From the NCBI GenBank assembly GCA_902762505.1, contig CACWOQ010000007.1:1-64000 (forward strand): a DNA stretch of 64,000 bases, read 5' to 3'. The notes below the pieces were generated by a model. The model worked only from the letters and a program-made list of their open reading frames with translations, had not been told where the DNA came from and searched no databases. The stretch is from an uncultured Ruminococcus sp. (GTDB lineage: Bacteria; Bacillota; Clostridia; Oscillospirales; CAG-272). The translations under genes were made by a program, and so were the position numbers. This document shows, piece after piece, positions 58,567 through 64,000 of this stretch; positions within the stretch are counted from its first letter, which is position 1, and each line of letters opens with the position of its first letter.

Positions 58567-59944
58567 CAGTGTGTTCCTCCTTTGTTTTTTGTTTTTTATC
58601 AGCACTTTCAAGAAGGCTGTATAAGACCCCTTCAAAGTATCTGTCAAATATGGTTTTCAGCCCTCTGGCGCCTATTCCCTCCGCGTAAGCCTCGGCGCAG
58701 AGCGTACGTACGAAGTTGTCCGGTATCTTCACGTTTTCTCCGAACACGGAAAGAGTCTTTTCGTATCCGGACAGAATATCGTCCTCAGCCGTTACAATCG
58801 CGTAAAGGTCGGAAACGGAGAGCGGACGGAGCCGGACTATCGTCGTAAATCTCCCGGCAAGTTCTTTTATCATCCCGTATCGGATTAAATCCGTATGGGA
58901 TATTTCGTCGGTATCCTCAATCATCCCGGACGGACTTAAAAAGCCGACCGGATTTTTCCTGTCGGTTTCCTCTATGCTCTTTATCCCGAAGGCGCCTCCG
59001 GCGATAAACAGTATGTTGTCCGTTTTAATCCGGTGCTTTCCGCGGGAGCGCAGGTCTATCGTTATCTCCTCACCTTCGATAAGAGTCAGAAGAGACGTCT
59101 GGTCCGCCGTCTTATATTCGTGCCCCTGGGAGCCGTTCGTAAATATGCACATCTTGTCTATCTCGTCAAGATACACGATTCCGCGCTCCGCCAAATCCAC
59201 GTCGTAATTTGCTTTTTCAAGCAGGTCGGCTATAACGTCTGACGCGTCGCGCCCCTTGTATCCCGACGCCGTGATTTTAGTCGTGTCGGCAATGACAAAG
59301 GGAACGTTCAATACCTTTGATATCACTCTGACCATCTCGGTCTTGCCGCATCCCGTGGGACCGGTCATAATGATATTGGATTTGCTCAATCCGAGCTCCG
59401 GCTGCTCAATACGCAATAAGTGTCTGATGACGCCGACAATCAGGGATTGCTTGGCTTCCTCCTGCCCGTATATGCTTTTATCAAGCGCAGCTTTCAGCCG
59501 TCCGTAAGTATCGACGATATCATGATTAAGACCGGGCTCGTATACGCGCAGGCTTTTGTCAGACCCGCACTTCAGCTCGACCGTGATAATCGGCTCCGCG
59601 CTCTGATACAGCTTTACAAACAGCTTACGGCCGTCCTCTCCGTTTATGTAATCCTTCAGGTCGTCCTCTTCGTCAAATTTGATTTCTTTGCTTACAGCGT
59701 CCGTGAAGTCGTCTTCCGCGGAAAGCCTGTACACGTCATTCAGCGTAAACCGCTTGCCGTATCCTCGGCATATCATCACCCAACCGGTGATGTATATCTG
59801 AAGACATAAAGTGTCGTCAACGGGCTCATCGGTTACGGATTCAAGCTCCGCGGAGATAAGCTTCCCGACCACAGCCGGCGTGTAAAAGCTGTTCACCAGT
59901 TCAAACAAAGGCGTCACAACCGCCTGTTTCAGATTTTCAAACAT
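58508..59944 (-). CDS. ClpX-like AAA+ ATPase with novel N-terminal domain
   Basis: A 478-residue AAA+ protein. Residues 150-450 match ClpX: Walker A GPTGCGKTE (195-203), Walker B VYLDEIDKM (257-265), sensor DNILFIAGGAFG, GMIKELAGRFTTIVRLRPL with the arginine finger, and sensor-2 GARGLKTIFDRYFE. VGF at 333-335 sits where ClpX carries its ClpP-docking IGF loop. The ClpX zinc-binding N-domain is absent, replaced by about 145 residues (KLISAELESVTDEP, YITGWVMICRGYGKRF) I do not recognise. The C-terminus is Glu/Lys-rich. No clpP is in the window. Probably an unfoldase of an accessory system. Confidence 0.82.
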   Translation of the reverse strand: MFENLKQAVVTPLFELVNSFYTPAVVGKLISAELESVTDEPVDDTLCLQIYITGWVMICRGYGKRFTLNDVYRLSAEDDFTDAVSKEIKFDEEDDLKDYINGEDGRKLFVKLYQSAEPIITVELKCGSDKSLRVYEPGLNHDIVDTYGRLKAALDKSIYGQEEAKQSLIVGVIRHLLRIEQPELGLSKSNIIMTGPTGCGKTEMVRVISKVLNVPFVIADTTKITASGYKGRDASDVIADLLEKANYDVDLAERGIVYLDEIDKMCIFTNGSQGHEYKTADQTSLLTLIEGEEITIDLRSRGKHRIKTDNILFIAGGAFGIKSIEETDRKNPVGFLSPSGMIEDTDEISHTDLIRYGMIKELAGRFTTIVRLRPLSVSDLYAIVTAEDDILSGYEKTLSVFGENVKIPDNFVRTLCAEAYAEGIGARGLKTIFDRYFEGVLYSLLESADKKQKTKEEHTDEEESECKESGREVQAAEA

Positions 59945-60008
59945 TCACCGTGTCTCCTTTTATCTTGCGTTCGGTATTATAATGACAGAACCGATACGCC
60001 GATAAAAA

Positions 60009-60043
60009 GAAAAATCCCGATGCACATCGCAAAGGGATTTTTC
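60009..60043. terminator. Intrinsic terminator
   Basis: GAAAAATCCC (60009-60018) pairs with GGGATTTTTC (60034-60043), with an inner GATG/CATC stem, just after the stop of the leftward gene at 60056. Confidence 0.75.
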
Positions 60044-60055
60044 GTATGTACGTTA

Positions 60056-60493
60056 TTACAGTTCTTTACCCGCTTTCACATATTCGATGAACTCATTCAT
60101 TGTTTTGAAGTTTGCATATACCATGTTAACATCATAAAGAGCGCCATCGATTTCGAAAGCACAGGGACCAAACGTGAGATTTACGCTTTTTTCCTCAGAC
60201 GTTTCCCATACTTCAAAACTGGTCATGGCAAAATAGCGGTCAATCATACCGGATATGCAATCAGGTACGGTATACGTTTTTAAATATATTAGTATGACTT
60301 TATATTGTTCGGAAGTTGTGTGAAAGTAAAAATCGAATTCAGCGTCAGTAATCCCAACGGCCTCAAGACAGGCTTTTAATGTGTTTTCTCCATTTGCGAA
60401 CATATCGGCCGCTCGCTGTAACTTCTTTTCCAAGTCCCGTCTGCAATAGAGTTCGGCGTCGTCGATGCTTGCGATTCTTGATTGTGTATACAT
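60056..60493 (-). CDS. Uncharacterised protein, 145 residues
   Basis: Acidic cytoplasmic protein. The N-terminus MYTQSRIASIDDAELYCRRD and ENTLKACLEAVGITDAEF look helical; the second half has YFAMTSFEVWETSEEKSVN and FEIDGALYDVNMVYANFKT. No recognised domain, weak ribosome-binding site. It lies between the ClpX-like operon and hsdR on the opposite strand from hsdR. Confidence 0.55.
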   Translation of the reverse strand: MYTQSRIASIDDAELYCRRDLEKKLQRAADMFANGENTLKACLEAVGITDAEFDFYFHTTSEQYKVILIYLKTYTVPDCISGMIDRYFAMTSFEVWETSEEKSVNLTFGPCAFEIDGALYDVNMVYANFKTMNEFIEYVKAGKEL

Positions 60494-60749
60494 ATTTCTT
60501 ACCTGCCCGGTTCGGTCCGGAACGTCGTTGCGTTTTCCCTAAAAGTTATACCTACCGGGCACCCTTTGATTGTATTATGACAGAAATTTTCAGATTTCCG
60601 GGCAATCCTCGCAGGATTTACATATAATTCACAAATGCGGATTTCGACACCGGTTTCAGCAACTGATTCTTTCGTAAAGACGGTTGAGCAAGACCGGTAT
60701 TGTAGTTTGGTACTCTTAGTAAAAATACGCCAAAACACATATGCGCATC
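60494..60749. other. Intergenic stretch before hsdR
   Basis: No gene is seen. It contains no clear promoter for the leftward gene at 60493 and no tRNA or repeat that I recognise. The hsdR promoter starts at its right end (60750). Confidence 0.5.
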
Positions 60750-60778
60750 TTGACAAACCGAGCTTTTTGCGTTATATT
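60750..60778 (+). promoter_or_regulatory. hsdR promoter
   Basis: TTGACA (60750-60755), 17-bp spacer, TATATT (60773-60778), 40 bp before the hsdR ATG. Confidence 0.7.
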
Positions 60779-60817
60779 TATAATAACAATAAACAGCTCA
60801 CGACAGGAGGATATGTC

Positions 60818-63715
60818 ATGTCTAAGGTGAAATCGGAATATGAAGTTGAAGAGCTATATATTGACAGATTGGATGAGATGGGATACGAATATGTATCCTT
60901 GAAGAATTATGACGACGTTTGCGCTAACTTCAGGGAACAGTTTTGCAAACTGAACGCAAAGGAACTGATTGCCGCTAAGGGAACCGCCGAACTTTCGGAT
61001 ACTGAATTTGACCGTATCATGATACGGTTGGATAATCACACAATATATGAGTCTGCCAGAATTCTTCGCGAGAAATGGGTTCTGGAGCTTGATAACGGGA
61101 AAACCATTTACGTCGAGTTCTTTACCGGAGACGAGACAAGAAACATATATCAGGTCACCCATCAGATAACGATGGACCCCGCGCACAAGGACGACGTTCT
61201 GTATAAGAACAGGTATGACGTGACAATTCTCATAAACGGGCTTCCGCTTGTACAGACAGAATTGAAACGTCCCGGAATTGAAATCAACGAGGCGATAAAT
61301 CAGATAAACCGCTACAGACGGTTTTCTTTCCGCGGACTTTTCCGATATATCCAGCTGTTTGTCGTTTCAAACTCTACCATGACAAAGTACTGCGCCAACA
61401 TAAACGAAAACGACCCGTTCGGACATAAACAGGATATTCTGAAATCTCTGACTTTCTTCTGGACTGACGAGAACAACGTCCGTGTAAACAAACTGATGGA
61501 CTTTACAAACGCTTTTCTGACTAAGTTCCATCTGACCGAGATGCTGAGCAAGTACTTTGTTATCAAAGACACTGAACCGGTCCTGCTGATAATGAGGCCT
61601 TATCAGGTTTATGCCGTAAAACGCGCATTTGACCGTATTATCATGGCAGATATGAACGGCTATGTTTTCCACACAACCGGCTCGGGCAAGACGCTGACCA
61701 GCTACAAGCTTGCCTCGCTGCTCCGCGACGACCGCCGGATTGACAAGGTGTTCTTCCTTATCGACCGGAGCGACCTTGACTACCAGACCGTTGACGAGTA
61801 CAACAGCTTTGAAGCCGGATGCGTCGACCAGACGGACAGTACGTACAATCTGGTAAAAGACCTTCAGGATACTTCAAAATCGCTGATTATCACGACGATT
61901 CAGAAGATGGCGACGGCGCTTCGTTCCGAGAAGTATGACGCTGTTATGGACGCGTTCAAACAGCAGAAATGCGTTTTCATTATTGATGAATGCCACCGTT
62001 CGCAGTTTGGAAAAATGCACGCTCAGATTTGCAAGCATTTTCAGAACTCCAACTATATCGGATTTACCGGAACACCCATATTTGCCGAGAACAAAGGTCC
62101 TCAGGGACAGACGACGGCGGATATTTTCCGCTCAGGAACGCTTGACCCGTGCATCCATAAGTATATGATTAAAGAGGCTATTGCCGACGGCAACGTGCTC
62201 CGCTTTTCCGTTGAGTATATGAGAAGCGTTTCCGTTACCGGCGTCCGGGATTCCCGGATTGACCCCAAGGCGCTTGATGACGCGGAATACTGCAGGCGCC
62301 ACAAGATTGACCTGGACGAGCTGTATCACTCCGACAAGCGGATTGCGGCCGTATCCAATGATATACTCGGACATCTGAGCCAGCATACCAGGCTTGAAAA
62401 CAACAGCGTCTATACCGCAATATTTGCAATTGACAAGATTGAAACGCTTGTGAAATACTACGAGTATATGAAGGCTCACAATCCGAACAATTACAAAATT
62501 GCCGCTATATTTACGTATCAGGCCAATCAGGATATGGAGGAAAGCCCGGACAAGCATGCCGCCGAGCAGCTGGAAGCCTGTATGAAGGATTACAACAAGA
62601 CTTTCGGAACCGATTATGACCTGAGCAAATTTGACGCCTACCGCAAAGATATATCCAAACGTATGAAGCAGAAAGACCTGCCGCAGGTAGATTTGCTTCT
62701 TGTCGTGAATATGTTCCTGACGGGCTTTGACAGCAAGCCGACGAACACACTGTTCCTTGATAAAAACCTGGTGTGGCATTCTCTGGTTCAGGCGTATAGC
62801 CGTACCAACCGCGTCGATAAGGTGACAAAGCAGTTCGGTCAAATCGTCACGTACCGCAACATAAAGAAGGCTCAGGACGACGCTCTGAAGCTCTATTCCG
62901 GAGACGGCGACCCGAATGCGTATCTTTTGCAGTCATATGATTACTACGTTGCCGAGTATTACAAGCAGGTTGAGGTACTGCGTTCCGTTACGCCAACGCC
63001 CGACGACGCCGGAAACCTTCAGTCTGAAGACGATATCAGAGCGTTTGTTGTTACGTTCAGAATGCTGGCGGGTATTCTCAGCACGCTGAAGACGTTTTCA
63101 AAGTTCGACTGGGCGGACCTGGCGCCGGCGCTTGACGAGGACGAGTACGCCGATTTCAAGTCATGGTACCTGTATTATTATGATAAACACGGAAAGAACA
63201 GCAAAGAATCCATTCTTGTTGACGTGGACTTCAATATCGAGCTTGTCAGAACCGATAAAATCAACGTGGTCTATATCCTTAACCTTTTGAAGGATATCAA
63301 CCGCAGAGACAAGGTGGAAATGGCAAAGTCAATCGACCTGATTCTGCGTGAGATTGAACGTTCGGACAACGAGAAGATGCGTTACAAACGTGATATTATG
63401 AAGACGTTCGTAACAGAGCGGTTCTTCGAGCTTGACCCGGACGCGGACATCATCGAGGCTTATAACGAGTATGAGCGTGAAATGCTGCAGGCCGATATAG
63501 AGTCGTTTGCGACGGAGAACGGTCTGAGCGACGAGCTTGTCTCACGAATCCTGCACCAGTATTTCATGGATACGAAGAGCGTAACGCGCGAATTCTTAAG
63601 GCAGACATTCCTTTCCGGCGGCGTTAAGGGTCTTTTGAAACAGACAGTTCTGATTGATAAGACGCTGGATTTTCTGACCGATTGTTACAATAAATTTACC
63701 GCCGAAGGCGAGTGA
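60818..63715 (+). CDS. hsdR: Type I restriction enzyme, R subunit
   Basis: A 965-residue DNA translocase-endonuclease. The N-terminal PD-(D/E)xK nuclease region has YDVTILINGLPLVQTELKRPG (D and E-x-K). The SF2 motor has FHTTGSGKTLTSYKLA (motif I), IIDECHRSQFGK (motif II, DECH), YIGFTGTP (motif III) and MFLTGFDSKPTN with AYSRTNRVDK (motifs V-VI). A C-terminal helical domain follows. The ATG at 60818 is fixed by AGGAGGAT seven bases earlier; the longer in-frame extension lacks such a site and would start before the promoter. Followed by hsdM after 13 bp. Confidence 0.95.
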   Translation: MSKVKSEYEVEELYIDRLDEMGYEYVSLKNYDDVCANFREQFCKLNAKELIAAKGTAELSDTEFDRIMIRLDNHTIYESARILREKWVLELDNGKTIYVEFFTGDETRNIYQVTHQITMDPAHKDDVLYKNRYDVTILINGLPLVQTELKRPGIEINEAINQINRYRRFSFRGLFRYIQLFVVSNSTMTKYCANINENDPFGHKQDILKSLTFFWTDENNVRVNKLMDFTNAFLTKFHLTEMLSKYFVIKDTEPVLLIMRPYQVYAVKRAFDRIIMADMNGYVFHTTGSGKTLTSYKLASLLRDDRRIDKVFFLIDRSDLDYQTVDEYNSFEAGCVDQTDSTYNLVKDLQDTSKSLIITTIQKMATALRSEKYDAVMDAFKQQKCVFIIDECHRSQFGKMHAQICKHFQNSNYIGFTGTPIFAENKGPQGQTTADIFRSGTLDPCIHKYMIKEAIADGNVLRFSVEYMRSVSVTGVRDSRIDPKALDDAEYCRRHKIDLDELYHSDKRIAAVSNDILGHLSQHTRLENNSVYTAIFAIDKIETLVKYYEYMKAHNPNNYKIAAIFTYQANQDMEESPDKHAAEQLEACMKDYNKTFGTDYDLSKFDAYRKDISKRMKQKDLPQVDLLLVVNMFLTGFDSKPTNTLFLDKNLVWHSLVQAYSRTNRVDKVTKQFGQIVTYRNIKKAQDDALKLYSGDGDPNAYLLQSYDYYVAEYYKQVEVLRSVTPTPDDAGNLQSEDDIRAFVVTFRMLAGILSTLKTFSKFDWADLAPALDEDEYADFKSWYLYYYDKHGKNSKESILVDVDFNIELVRTDKINVVYILNLLKDINRRDKVEMAKSIDLILREIERSDNEKMRYKRDIMKTFVTERFFELDPDADIIEAYNEYEREMLQADIESFATENGLSDELVSRILHQYFMDTKSVTREFLRQTFLSGGVKGLLKQTVLIDKTLDFLTDCYNKFTAEGE

Positions 63716-63728
63716 GAGAAGGTATAAA

Positions 63729-64000
63729 ATGGCTGATAACGTAAAAGCGAAATCCGACGAGCTTGCAAAACAGCTCTGGGCAATTGCAAACGAGTTCCGC
63801 GGCAATATGGACGCATCGGAATTCAAGAACTATATTCTCGGACTGATTTTCTACCGTTACCTGAGTGAGAGAACGGAAAACTATATGGACGACCTTCTCA
63901 AGGACGACGGTATTTCATATCGCGAAGCTCTGAAAAATGATGATTATGCCGAAATCGTAAGAGGCTGGTCAATGTCTCATCTCGGCTATATCATAGAACC
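63729..64000 (+). CDS. hsdM: Type I modification methyltransferase, M subunit (N-terminal fragment)
   Basis: Only the first 90 codons are inside the window. They read LAKQLWAIANEFRGNMDASE, then FKNYILGLIFYRYLSERTEN, the standard HsdM N-terminal helical domain. A GAGAAGGT ribosome-binding site precedes the ATG. The methyltransferase motifs and any hsdS gene lie beyond the right edge. Confidence 0.9.
   Translation, partial: MADNVKAKSDELAKQLWAIANEFRGNMDASEFKNYILGLIFYRYLSERTENYMDDLLKDDGISYREALKNDDYAEIVRGWSMSHLGYIIE

Overview
The window looks like a chromosomal segment of an uncultured, Gram-positive-type Clostridia (gut-associated Firmicute). Pointers are the six-cysteine SCIFF peptide and its radical-SAM maturase, a T-box leader, Rex, DnaD and DnaI-type primosome proteins, a clostridial HisS with cysteine-rich insert, strong sigma-A-like promoters with 17-bp spacers, and many secreted proteins ending in one membrane helix plus a lysine tail. 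Base composition is moderately GC-rich (by eye a little over 50%), except in obviously AT-rich islands.

Layout. 1-7.1 kb (minus strand): rimO-pgsA-phosphopantetheinyl transferase-hisS, preceded by a metallo-hydrolase/pseudouridine synthase/lnt operon. pgsA carries an internal deletion with frameshift. 7.1-17 kb: nth, an E2-acyltransferase-like protein, the SCIFF operon (precursor, hairpin, maturase, Orn/Lys/Arg decarboxylase-like PLP enzyme), a CASTOR/POLLUX-like ion-conductance protein, and a GDPD surface protein in an HD-hydrolase operon. 17-24.3 kb (plus): galU-dCMP deaminase-rimI-tsaD, then isocitrate dehydrogenase-like/rex/dnaD/dnaI packed with overlapping ends. 24.8-32.4 kb: secreted glycoside-hydrolase-like and LamG-like proteins, a flavin-reductase-like protein and a solitary GAP1-type protein. 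33-38.8 kb: marR with a clear palindromic operator and two ABC half-exporters (the first broken by a deletion at Walker A), then a GH127 enzyme. 39-44.4 kb (minus): an AMP-forming acyl-CoA ligase operon under a T-box leader, then aspartate kinase. 44.6-50.9 kb: CotH-family lipoprotein, CofE-like ligase, ABC ATPase, and a small membrane protein with an AAA ATPase.

From 50.9 kb to the right edge the window is accessory. It starts with a decayed Rhs cassette array: three fragments of one Rhs core at 51.0, 52.9 and 54.7 kb, with AT-rich unrelated genes between them that look like toxin tips and candidate immunity proteins. Next are a tRNA-3'-end-like sequence in an inverted-repeat region, a HipA-like kinase without HipB, a duplicated module (185-bp direct repeat plus pseudogene), a zinc-ribbon protein, a ClpX-like AAA+ ATPase overlapping an unrecognised partner gene, and the start of a type I restriction-modification locus (hsdR, hsdM) running off the right edge.

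Best leads for something undescribed: the ClpX-like ATPase and its partner inside a defence-like island, the Rhs cassette array, the T-box (probable Leu specifier) ahead of an acyl-CoA ligase, and the solitary GAP1 protein. All functions come from reading motifs; no database search was run.
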